The notes below the pieces were generated by a model. It was not told the DNA's origin and did not search any database. It saw nothing but the letters and a program-made list of their open reading frames with translations. Positions 1-11,206 of a stretch of 64,000 bases of DNA are shown here, one piece after another (position 1 is the stretch's first letter; each line of letters opens with the position of its first letter). Origin of the DNA: Lumnitzera littorea (Eukaryota; Streptophyta; Magnoliopsida; Myrtales; Combretaceae). A program made the translations under genes and the position numbers. Location of the stretch: positions 51,399,767-51,463,766 of the forward strand of contig JAMXBB010000010.1 in assembly GCA_024138015.1 (NCBI GenBank), read 5' to 3'.

Positions 1-224
1 AAAGGAATCTCTTGATTTGCTATTGGGGGTGGTGCTTGAGCAGGTAACATATGCTTTTGAGCCAAATATTCTCTCACTAACTCGTTTTGTGCATTAATGG
101 CAACTAGAATTTCATCAATTCGATCTCGCAGGATACTAGGTTCTCTTTCTTGAGCAATTAGGGCCTGATTAACTGGAGTTCTCTCTTTACGCCTGTTTTG
201 ATTGAGAAACTCATTTCTAACCAT
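1..224 (-). CDS. Gag N-terminus of element I, partial, no stop in the visible part
   Basis: About 74 codons from an ATG at 222-224 run open to the window edge. The same region in elements II and III has stop codons or a changed start. The frame contains a stretch beginning DEILVAINAQNEL that recurs in all three copies. Gag forms the particle that packages the element RNA in the cytoplasm. The chosen ATG lies just downstream of the leader. A second in-frame ATG three codons later (MVRNEFL has no inner M, but elements II and III offer GNEFL only after a lost first ATG) leaves the start slightly uncertain. The rest of gag lies outside the window, so whether the element is intact cannot be judged. 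Confidence 0.7.
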   Translation of the reverse strand, partial: MVRNEFLNQNRRKERTPVNQALIAQEREPSILRDRIDEILVAINAQNELVREYLAQKHMLPAQAPPPIANQEIP

Positions 225-654
225 AGTTAGAAATAACAAGCTCTAATTAAATAGTCTTGCAAATTACATACACAAATTGGAAACAAAATATGTACACATA
301 TAACAATAGTAATAACAGATGCTATAATCTTCATTTCTTATCAAAATGGGGTTACATCTGTCTAGTGGTCATTTCTAGTGAGTAAATCTCCACTTACAAT
401 TGTACAAATCCAAGTCAAAATACAGAGTTTCAAAATATAATAGAGCTTCTCACAATACATATATCTTCATAATATAAGGAGCTCTTAGTACATCAAAACT
501 TACAAATACGTCATAACCTCACTACAAGAAAACTCTTAAAATACAAAATGATCAAAATGACCTTAGAATGTACAATAGAAGGAGCATGCGTAATCACTTT
601 GATGCTAAGTAGCAACTCTAAAATGCAGCCTATGAGAATAAACATCAACAACAT

Positions 655-1545
655 TTATCAAGGGCATGAAGACGGTCCTCCACCTGCATTACCCTGGGAT
701 CTAAACACTAGAATTGAAAGTGTAGAACCAATACTGAAATAAATACCAAACTCCTTACTAGGTGCCTGTCGAGCCCACTCTTTTGGTAACTAGAAGTCTA
801 AAGGATTTAGATAGATAGTAAGAACATCAAATGAGTCTTCTCCAACCAACACTATAGGAGGGAGCGTAGGGTCTACCAGGTAATATGCGAAATCTTCAGT
901 AGGAGTTAACTCTCGACTAGGCTCCGCTTATAGAATAGGAGCATCCAATTGTACCCCTAACTCATCAAATCCTACTCTTCGCCAAGGTCCATTGACCGCA
1001 ATCTTTAGTGGATGGTCAAACCAGTGATCAATAATGGCCCAAAAATCAACCATAGCTCTAGCATTATTCTAAGCAATGACCGAATCGTAATCAATACGAT
1101 AATCAATAGCTGGGGCCATACCATGACCAACAACTCTATTATGCACAAATGAAGGTAACTTTGGTAATGGCTCAGTATGAACTAAAAATACCAACTTATG
1201 TGTAGGATCAGCACTCTCCTTAGCCTCCAAGTAATAAACCATCTCTTCATCTATCGGCATATCTCCTGTTGTATGAAAAGTCTAGTAAATCTTTCGATCC
1301 TACTAGTAAGTGCTCAAACCTACTCCCCATGTAGCAAAGACCTCACGCAATGTACATGATCGACTTATTAGAGCTAAATCCTTACATAATATGCATAGGC
1401 ACTATCGATAGTCAAATGAGGTCTTACCTTCACAGAGATAAAATAAATCCCAATCAATCTGTATATCAAGACTCGACCTTTGAATTGATAAGGCATATAA
1501 TTTACTTCCATTATTACATTATTATAAAATTCAATAATTAGGTTT
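655..1545 (-). pseudogene. ORF0 of element I: extra protein frame upstream of gag
   Basis: A reading frame of roughly 285 codons between PBS and gag, broken by a few stops, most at positions where a sister copy has Trp or Gln. Recognisable blocks in order are CKDLALISR, VFATWGVGLSTYW, the open stretch at 1069-1260 starting MPIDEEMVYYLEAKES, then NNARAMVDFW and LPPIVLVGEDSFDVLTIY. The same blocks occur in the same order in element II (about 21360-22225) and element III (about 50770-51640). Protein-level matching across three diverged copies suggests this was a real gene of the family. I do not recognise the protein and see no zinc knuckle, protease or polymerase motif. The true start is unclear because the copies differ by single-base indels near the N-terminus. 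Confidence 0.6.
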
Positions 1546-1642
1546 TTAAAGTTTAAATGCTTAACTCGATTTTACCCCTCTCAGTCTCACTAAATAAGTT
1601 ATTCTAATGTCTAGGATTAGGTTTTATTTATCCTCTTTGAAG

Positions 1643-1660
1643 TCATTCTCTGATATTACA
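1643..1660 (-). other. Primer-binding site of element I (initiator tRNA-Met type, decayed)
   Basis: Read on the minus strand, TGTAATATCAGAG lies a few bases after the LTR end. It resembles the plant initiator tRNA-Met complement TGGTATCAGAGC. Equivalent sites follow the LTR ends of elements II and III, which confirms the position. Confidence 0.6.
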
Positions 1661-1665
1661 TTTCC

Positions 1666-4600
1666 TATCATAACTCAAGGGGTAGCCTAATCATGACAAG
1701 CATCGTATATTGTACAAAAGACCGTAGATTGGTTTCTCATCCAATTAACGACCCTTTATACAACATATAAGGCAACTGCTATTACTACTACAACTAATTA
1801 CTCAAGAATTGAATAGACAAAGGTAATATCATAACACATACAATAATATAAGATTTCATAAAGTATCATCATTACATAATCATACAATACTCTAAGTCTC
1901 AGCATAATAGTAATAAAGCTACAATAGTAAAAAGAGTTATTGTACACAACTACTAATTCTTATAATATAAAATAGTAATGAGTTATAATTGACAGTCTAA
2001 GATATATATATGAATACTCAGCTTATTCCTTCTAAATCACATAATCCCATAAGTCCCAAACTAACCTCGAGCATGCCTCGATTAGGTACTACGAATAAGT
2101 CCTCCTATAAAAGAAGCTTCTAAGGGTGTAAGCTAAAAAACTTAGTGAAATATCCCTCAACCATACAACAAGCAAGTTATTCAATGATTAATTTCAAACA
2201 TATGAATACATGAATAAGCAAAATACCACACGAATACATACAGTTGATTAGGTACTACATGTAATTCAGATTTAATACCTTCCGAAGTCAAGATTGGAGT
2301 ATACCGGCACTTGTCAATCTAGGTATCATACCTAAACTCACACATCTACGAAACTCCACGTTTCGTATTCAAAAATAAAATAGTCTATTCATTTCCAATT
2401 TAAAAACTACGTTCTAGGTGTGATTGTGAGTAAGCCCTCGTAGTCTACACTCACCCTTAAATGAAGGCCTTTGGACTCAACCTTTAGCTAAGCAGTTGAC
2501 ACCTCTAACGCTTAGCAATCCCGTGAGCTAAGATAAGGTTATGTTATACGAGTACACCATACTAAAATACTTTATTCATATTCAATAATCAACCTCTGCA
2601 TAGCCTCTCACTATCTCCATGTGATGTGATAGCTGGAATTATTATAAAGTACTCACTCGACCATAATATTTGTTAAGGATCATAATAGTCCATTGGACAA
2701 TCAGTATCCGTATTAGGATCATTTGATAATTAAAAAGTGTAAAAGATAGTAAGTATTTAGGTGAGATACTTAATCTACATAAGTATTTAGTAAAATTTAC
2801 CTAGATTTGTTATATATACATACATATATATATATATAATTCCTAGCCCAAGCTTTCTCATCAATCGCATGTAACTTTTTGTTTTATCTCTGATTTTTAT
2901 AAACTTATAATCAACTTTTATCATTTTTGGACGAACTTTACATATCAAGGTCTGTTTTAGATATTATAACCTGCATTTTTTATTATGATATTAAAATATT
3001 ATGATTTTATTCTTTTGACCCAAACATTTGTAAATTATCATTTTAAGCTTTTCTTTATGAATTTATGGTTTAATTAATATCTAAATTTTATATTTTTGAA
3101 AATTTATTATTTACAAGTCTATTTTATAATTATTTACTTATTTCACTATTTTAAGGTTAAATGCTTATTTAATTCATTTTTTGCTATTTTATAATTAATT
3201 AATTATTTTATTATTATTTACGAATTTAATTATACAAATAAAGGTGTTGACATGGTAGCTTCTTGTTGGTCCACGTGTCATTTTCTAAATTTTCTAATCT
3301 TTACATTTTTCCAATTTTGTGATATTAATTAATATTTATTCATATGTACATATTACTATAATTTATTAGTTATTGATAATTAATTCCATATTTTTTCTTA
3401 GGGGTTATGGTCACATGTACAAATATATATATATATATATACATATATATACATATATATATACATATATTATCCTATTTTGAGATTTAGCATTTAAGTA
3501 TACTTATACATGTATTATTTGGACATGTACATATACTTATACTTGTTCTTTACTACTACTTTATGTATATTTATACTTATACATATACTTTTACACTTAT
3601 GTTTCCTTACTTTATTTATATATATATATGTACATATACCATCTTATAGTGTATTTCACATATATGTATGATAACATAAGTATGATAAGTACTATATGTA
3701 TGTACATGTACTATATATATATATATATATATAAATATGTACTATACATATATATAGTTAATAATAACATATATGTACATATATTTATTTATATATAGTC
3801 GGATGCATACACGTATATATATATATATCAATGAAAATAAATAACCATACATACCATCTCAATGCATGTACGTAGAATGTTATTACAAAGATATTAAAGT
3901 GCATATAATCCCTTTCTCATATCCCTAAAATACATAGATAATGAAAGAGTACATAACAAATGGGTATTACAAGAGGAATCGAATACAATATACATACTAA
4001 TTAATTACCCATTTTTGGTGTCTTGAAAATTTATAGATCAAGAACTCCTCTTCTCCTTCAAGTTGTAGAATAAAAGTAAAAACAAACTAAAGAAAAGAAA
4101 GAGAAAAAGGAGATGAGGGATGGTTGGTTTTAGAGTAGAAAAATATATATGAGTGTGTGACTTGTATTTGGTTGTTAAAAAAAATAATAATGAATGAAGC
4201 AACACAAGTATAAATGCATCTAGGGCAAAAAAAAAAAATGGAGAAAGAAAAAGTAAAAGAAATAAAAGAAAAGAAAAAGAAAAAGAAAAATAAGTTACAA
4301 AGATACTTGATTTGACTCAATCCTTATCTCATCATCTTTAATCTTGATCTACATTTTAATCACATGTGAGAAATGAAATGCAACAAGTGGTAGCCAAATT
4401 GCCAAGGAAAATAATGAAGGAGAAAAGAAAAAGAAAAAGGAAAAAGAGAAAGATAAATTATAATATATTAGTTGGGTCTTTCTAAATGTGTACTTAACTT
4501 TCAAATGACATTTGAAATAATTGATGATGTAATAATGGAAAGAAATATGGAATATAAAATTAATGTATATCCTTTAGTACATAAACATAGGATATATACT

Positions 4601-5100
4601 AAAATTAACTCAAAATAATTGAATCAATATAAAATTTGCCCATATATATACAATTATAGAACTATAAATAATCTCAAAATAATATTCATAATTTTATTCA
4701 TTTTGTTAATTAAGTTATTACTCTTTATGTTTATAAATATTTAGAAGTTATCTCTATTCATTTGTTAGTAATTTACGCGATTATGCGCATTGGTCAATAA
4801 TTGTATCCAATTAGAGTTTTACTATTATTGGGATAAATTTATAGGATTTATAACTTTAGAGTTATGGTTTTAGGATTTTTATCAAGTTAGAATTCAATCT
4901 CTTATGTTTATGCGTGGGTTTAAGGTTTTTATACACGGTTAAGGTTTTGATTAAGATTCTAGTGTTTTTCTTATCATTTAATTACATTCAAGTTTATAAT
5001 TTAGTGAAGTTTTAACTTATTTAGCCTTATTGACTCATGGAGTTATCTAGGACACTTGAGTTCAAACTAGGGTTTAGACTAGAACTTTATAGGGTTTACA
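1666..5100 (-). repeat. 5' LTR of element I (about 3.4 kb)
   Basis: On the plus strand the repeat opens TATCATAACTC (a decayed TGTCACAACCC) and closes AGGGTTTACA, so the LTR reads TGTAAACCC...GTGATA. The same sequence is found at 6349-9180, 14389-17691, 30364-31887 and, on the other strand, 46977-50629. The middle holds long TA and ATATAC runs at the same relative place as in the other copies. Next to them is a purine-rich tract. The flanking five bases on the right are CTTAC; the matching duplication would lie outside the window. Confidence 0.85.
3420..3840. repeat. TA/ATAC microsatellite zone inside the LTR of element I
   Basis: Runs of alternating TA with ATATAC interruptions, for example at 3424-3472 and 3713-3735. 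They recur at the equivalent LTR positions 8325-8720, 16160-16760, 23320-24060 and 48100-48570. They are therefore part of the LTR family rather than independent loci. Confidence 0.8.
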
Positions 5101-6348
5101 CTTACCACGATCTCCTCTCCTATCACTTAGTTCAACTAAGAGTGGGAAAAGAACAATTTCTGCTATCCTCATCGATGTGTCGATATTTGGTTTGATAACC
5201 TCATCGTTACCCCTATTAGGTTATCATGAATGTCGGGTTATAGGTCTTAGCCAAATTAAGTTTAGCCTAGATTATAAGGTGAGCAACTTAGTTTAGACAT
5301 ACTAGATATGATATGTTCAAGCAAAAATAGCACTAAGAGTTAAACTCCCAATTACCAACCAATATCACAAGCTCACATATAGCACACGCACAAACAATCT
5401 AGCTATAACTATCAACAAGCACTCTTAATTCTCTAAGTATCTTGATATGATACTCTAACATGGCATTAAGCATTGATCCATACTTACCTACACTTACTGG
5501 TAACTACTCCTAACTATTGCCTCTTTACTCTTTAATTGCCCCTAAAAATACACAATAGATTAGTTTTCAAGCCTTAAATCATTAGCCATTAGTTTGTTTT
5601 ATATGTTTTTGGTTGTTTCATCACAAGTTCTATAAGTTATTTCCACTTATCAATCATGATTTCCTAACCAATCAATGATTTTTACTAGTGACCCTAAACT
5701 TCTAAATCCTCTAAGTAAGGTTTTGAGTGCTTTTATAATAGCTTTCTTTAGACAAAAATCCTCTAAGCTACTCTCTGAACTATATAGGAGTCATTTGTGA
5801 TATCAATTCTACTCTTTTAGACAGCCTCTAAATTTCCTTAAGTTAAGCTCCTTATTAAACTACCTTATGAGCTACCCTTTAACTTTATTATTTCTAAAGT
5901 TTTTTAGGAAAATACCCTCTAACTAAGCTTTCTGAATCCCCTGTTCTTACATTTTATTCATGATTGTTGCTTTTGACTCAATCTTTGAGTATCATTTTAG
6001 TGCCTACCTCCTTCACAAAACCTTTGAGTTATCTTATGCCTTTAACTAATATCTTAGAATTAGTTAATTTACTTACTTTTCTTCTAAGTTTCCATTAGAG
6101 GGTCAACTTAAAACTTAAAGTAACACTTCAAACAACCTTCCTTAGTTTCATTACTTCTCAACTCCTTATACCTTACATCCCAATTCATCAATTTACCAAA
6201 TTTCAACAAAATAACCAAGTTACCAACTTCACTTTTAAAGACTAAATTGGGATTTTCTATAACTCCTCACTTTATTACTTGATCTAACCACTTGACAATT
6301 GCATAACTACTTTAATAATGAATCAAGCTCAATATCTAAGTGAAGTTC
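5101..6348. other. Unassigned stretch between elements I and II, no gene seen
   Basis: I find no open frame of note and no match to the LTRs, pol genes or LINE elsewhere in the window. The sequence is AT-rich but less repetitive than the LTRs. It could be old host intergenic DNA or the remains of an older element. Confidence 0.6.
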
Positions 6349-8320
6349 TGTCACAACCTTAGGGATGGCCTAGTCATGTTAGATGCCATATATCATAACA
6401 AAGGACCATAGATTGGTTACCCTTCCAATTGACACCTTTCATGCAACATACAAGGCTACTACTACAATTAAATACTTAAGAGTTATGTAGGCACAAATAA
6501 TATCATAATATAGTTATATTAGCATGAGTTTCATAATATAACTACAATACATATTAGCAAATACACTAAGTATTTAATGTACGATTATATAAACTAGTAG
6601 ATATACTAGATAATATATAATATCAGATAATAAGTCTACTTGAGAGTTTGATACAGTAATAGTAATACTCTCTCAACTATGTGCTCAAACTCATAACAAC
6701 CCAAAAGCTTCCCTCTAACTTGGAGCATCTTATAGCTAGGTGTAACGAAAAGATTCTCCTACAAAAGCAATCTATAAAGGTATAAGTTAGAAAGCTTAGT
6801 AAGCTATCCTTTAACCATACAACAAACAAGTTATTCAACAATTAATTTTCAAACATATAAACGCATGAATACATAGAATGCCATACAAATACATACAAGT
6901 GACCAGGTACTGTATGTAACTCAGATTTAATACCTTTTGAAATTAGGGTTGGAGTATACATGGCACCAATCAAATATGAGTATCATACTTGAACTTTTAT
7001 AGCTATGAAACTTTACATTTTGTATTTAAAAATAAAATGGTATATCCATTTTCAATTTTAATTAAAACTAAATTCCAAGTATGATTGTGAGTGAGCTCCC
7101 ACAGTCTATATTCACTCCTAAATGAAGGTCTCTAGACTCAACCATAGCTAGGCCGTTGGCATCTTTAATGTTTAGTAATCTTACCAGCCAAGGTAAGGTC
7201 ATATCGTACGTATGCACCATATTAAAACATTAGAGTCATAATTTATCAACCTCTGTATGGCCTCTCGTTACTTTCGTGCGATGTGACGACCAGAATTATT
7301 TATGCAATGTATGTTTATGCATATTCCGATTTAGTTTAATCAAGTCTAATATAATTAAGTCCAATTATTGTATGACTAATTAGGATTATGGGCAGATCAA
7401 TTCCTATTGAATTTACTACGTAACAAACAATACATTAGTATACTTTAAAGTAATTTCACAACTTATCAAATAGTATCATACACATGCAAAGCTTAGCCCC
7501 ACACAGCATCCCATTATTAATAATAGTTAATATTTACTAACTATAAGCATAAACATATATGAAATCATTAGGAGTACTCACTTGGCTATAGTAGTAGTCA
7601 GGGATTGTAATAGTCTACCGATAGATCGGTATCAATATCGTGATCATCTAATATATAGGGAATATGAAGAATAATAAGTGTTTGAGTGAAATAATTAAAC
7701 TATTCACATATTTAGTATTAACTACCTAAATTAGCTATCCATTTATATAAAATCCCTAATTATAGCTTTTTTGTCAACGCATGTAACTTTTTTGTTCTAG
7801 TTCTGAATTTTATGAACTTATATTTGATTTTTATCGTTTTTAGACATACCTTCACACAATAGGGTTTGTTTTGGATGTTATAACCGACAGTTTTTTTTGC
7901 TGATCTAAAAATATTACGAATTTCATTATTTTAACTTAAATATTTATAAATTATTATTTTAAGCTTTTCTTTGTAGATTTATGATTTAATTAATTCCTAA
8001 ACTTTATATTTTTGTAATTTTATTATTTTTAAGTTTGTTTTATAACAATTTACTTATTATACTATTTTTGAGCTTAAATACTTATTTAATTCACTTTTTG
8101 CTACTTAAGTAATTTCCTAATTAATTAATTATTTTATTATTATTATTAATTACGAATTTAATTATAATTGTAAAGTGCCGACATGGCTCTTCCTTGGTGT
8201 TACACATGTTATTTTAGGACTTTTCCTATTTCGCAACTTTACTTAATATTTATACATATATATCTATTATTATAATTTATTAAATTTTGTAAATTAACCC
8301 ATTTTTCTTTTCTAACACTC

Positions 8321-8352
<32 letters not shown>

Positions 8353-8593
8353 GATATTATTACTTTATTTAATAATTTAGTATTTTAGTATATTGTGCCT
8401 ATACTATTTAGGCATATACATGTACTTATATTATGTTACACTACTAATATACATATTTTTATACTTATATATACACTTTTATATGTAGGTTTTCTTGTCT
8501 TATTGATACATATATACATATATAAATTTACAATATAACTAGCACATAGGTGTAGTAACTTATACTATATTATATACTATACATATGTACATG

Positions 8594-8628
<35 letters not shown>

Positions 8629-9180
8629 TGCACTATATATATACATATGTATATATATAAGGAAATGAAAATAAATACTCATCATACTATATACACATAT
8701 ATATATATATACATATATCTCTATATACAATGTGTTTACATAATCAACTATAGCATATATGTACATATAATTATATACCTAAATAATTATAAAAATACAA
8801 CTTTACATATATTCTTAATACATGTATAAATGGTTGTATTACAAAGACATGAAATTACAAAAGAACTCTATTACATGTGCCAAAAATACCTAACTACTAC
8901 AAAATGCATATATAACAAGTAAACACATAAATTTGATATTACATAACAAATTATATACAAAATAAGCACTAATATATTACTCTTGTTATCTTGAGACTTG
9001 TGGAATCCAAGAGCCTTTCTTTTCCTTCTTGTATTTTGTTAGAAAGAGGAAAAGAAATTTTAGAAACCAAATGGATGAAAGGGAAAAGGAAGAGAGGGTT
9101 TTCGGTTTGCTTTTGGAAAAAGGAAAAGTGTGTGTGTTACTTTGTGCTAGTTAAATAAATTACAAAGGAATTGAAGTAGA
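6349..9180 (-). repeat. 3' LTR of element II, head deleted
   Basis: Opens TGTCACAACC on the plus strand, so this is the LTR tail, and follows the LTR of element I up to about 9180. The first 0.9 kb of the LTR (which should lie on the right, ending GGGTTTACA) is missing. The sequence instead meets the end of integrase. The bases before the repeat are AGTTC (6344-6348); the partner duplication is lost with the 5' end. Confidence 0.85.
8325..8720. repeat. TA microsatellite zone inside the 3' LTR of element II
   Basis: Long TA runs at 8326-8352, 8599-8624 and 8698-8712. They occupy the same relative place as the 3420-3840 zone of element I. Confidence 0.8.
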
Positions 9181-9270
9181 CATTGCAGCTAACTGAAAAG
9201 GCATGTAAGAAAAGTAAAAAAAAAAAAAAAAATCATAAGATGAGCTAATCGAAAAGGCATGAAAGACATT
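9181..9270. other. Deletion junction with a duplicated filler segment
   Basis: Two similar segments lie on either side of a poly-A run at the joint between LTR and integrase: one from about 9188 (GCTAACTGAAAAGGCATG) and one from about 9244 (GCTAATCGAAAAGGCATG). The right copy belongs to the integrase end. The left one looks like templated filler added when the deleted ends were joined. Confidence 0.5.
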
Positions 9271-11206
9271 ATGGATTCTCAATAGATTAGGTGGCAAAGC
9301 TAATCGATAAGCTAAATTCCTGACTTGCTTTGAGATTTCAAAAGGACCTATGTATCTTGGACTCAATTTTCCTTAACCTTTTACATGACGTATACTTTTG
9401 ATCAGTTTTACTTTAAGATACACATGATCTCCTACTTGGAATTCCAATTCTCTTCTCTTCAAGTCAACCTAACTCTTTTACCTCCTAGGCTTCTTTCATT
9501 TTATGCTTAATGACCATAATCTTATCGACTATTTCCTATACCAAATTCGATCCTATTGCAGCTTTCTCTACATCATTCCAAAACAATGGAGATCAACACT
9601 TTCTCCCATAAAGAGCTTCATACGATGGCATCTAAATAGTATAATGATAGTTGTTGTTGTAAGCAAACTCAATCAAAAGCAAATGAATATCCCCACTCTA
9701 CTTTAATTCAATGGTACATGCCTTTAGCATATCCTCTAAGGACCATATAGTCCTTTCAGTTTGTCCATTAGTCTGAGGATAATATGCTATACTGAATTGC
9801 AATCTTGTTCCCATAACTTTCTACAAACTTCCCCAAAACTTTGACACAAATCTAGGATCTTTGTCTGATACGATCTTTGCTGGTACACCATGCAATATCA
9901 CTATCTCCTTTATATAAATTTAGGCCAACTTTTCCAAGGAAAAAGTCATATTAATTGGTAAAAAGTGAGCTGATTTAGTAAGTCGATCAATAATCAACTA
10001 GATCAAATCAAAACCAGTTGCTGTCCTCGATAAACCACTTATAAAATCCATGGATATCTGATCCCATTTCCACTCAAGAATAAGTAGTGGTTGCAACAAT
10101 CCTCCTAGTCATTAATGTTCATCTTTTATTCTTTGGCAGGTTTCACACATAAGTACAAAATTAGCTACATCTTGCTTCATTCCTTTTACCAGAAGTTTTT
10201 TTTTTTTTTTCAGATTTTGATACATCTTTGTTTCTCCTGGGTGTACAGTATAACTTGAATAGTGAGCTTCACTTAAAATCTCTTTTTAAAGCTCTAAATT
10301 ATTAGGTACATATAACCTGTCATTCATATGTAGTGCTCTATGCTCATCTATTTTAAAATCAATGTACTTTCTACTTGCCATTTTTTCTTTGACTCGGATC
10401 AAGATAGGGTCACTTTGTTACGTGTTTTGAATTCTCTCTATCAATGTCAACTCAATTACTAAATTCAAAAATTCAACATCTACTTCATGCTAGGAAGATT
10501 CTAAATTCAACCTTTCAAATTCCTTAATTAACTCCCTTTGATTAGTGAGAAGGGATGCAACTTCAGCATGATTCTTTCTACTTAAAGCGTCGGCAATTGC
10601 ATTCACTCTGCCTAAACAGTATTTAATCCCAAAATCATAATCTTTAATCAACTCAAGCCATCTCCTCTATCTCATATTTAATTCTTTCTGAGTAAAAAAG
10701 TATTTGAGACTCTTGTGATAAGTGAAAATCTCACATCTTTGTCCATATAAATAATGTTGCCATAACTTCAATGCAAACACTATAGCTGCAAGCTTTAAAT
10801 CATGTGCTAAATAGTTTTGCTCATGTGGCCTTAATTGTCTGAAAGCACATGCAATCACCTTTCCTCCTTGCCTAATTACATATGCTAATCCATTCTTAGA
10901 AGCATAACTATATACAGTGAATGGCTCATCATTATTTTGCAATATAAGGATCAGGGCAGACATTAAACTCTTCTTTAGCTCTTGAAAACTCTTTTCTTAC
11001 TTGTTGCTCCACTCGAACTTCACATTCTTTTGTGTTAATTGGGTGAGTAGCCTTGAAATCTTTAAGAAGTTCTTGACAAGTTTTCTATAGTACCTAGCTG
11101 AACCAAGAAAACTTCAGATTTCAGCAACTGTTTTTAGCCTTTTCTAATCTACTATGGCCTTAATCTTTTTTAGATCAATAGATATACCATCTTTAGTTAT
11201 TACATG
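9233..11206 (-). pseudogene. pol of element II, second part: RT end, RNase H, integrase
   Basis: Read from right to left this gives the end of RT (ITKDGISIDLKKI), the RNase H domain (an open stretch at 10667-10963 with KVIACAFRQLRPHEQNY and KSLKYFFTQKELN), then integrase. Integrase shows the HPG..C..C zinc finger, IIDRLTKSAHF, VSDKDPRFVSKFW, GQTERTI, EFAYNN, PSYEALYGRKC and the C-terminal passage LSPRYIGPFEI and LALPPNLLRIHNVFH. These blocks match the Del/Tekay chromovirus group. The three integrase acidic residues (two Asp and the Glu) are still readable. Two RNase H aspartates have become Tyr (SYASKNG and FTYHKS). There are stops, frameshifts and a poly-T expansion at 10199-10210. The chromodomain expected after the last block is deleted. 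Confidence 0.85.

Larger units (their letters stand above)
1..5100 (-). mobile_element. Element I: Del/Tekay-like Ty3/gypsy retrotransposon, 5' part
   Basis: Minus-strand LTR retrotransposon leaving the window on the left. In its own direction it shows a 5' LTR (5100 down to 1666), a primer-binding site, a leader with the ORF0 frame, and the start of gag. The internal part matches elements II (20700-22370) and III (50630-52300) along its whole length, so all three are one family. The LTR starts TGTAAACCC and ends in a decayed form of GTGACA. The lineage is inferred from the pol of elements II and III, because no pol of this copy is in the window. The visible gag start is open, so this may be the least decayed copy of the family here. 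Confidence 0.85.

Noticed and set aside
4087..4320. Phe-rich frame on the minus strand
   Set aside because: Translation of a GAAAA-rich purine tract in the LTR of element I; no protein character.
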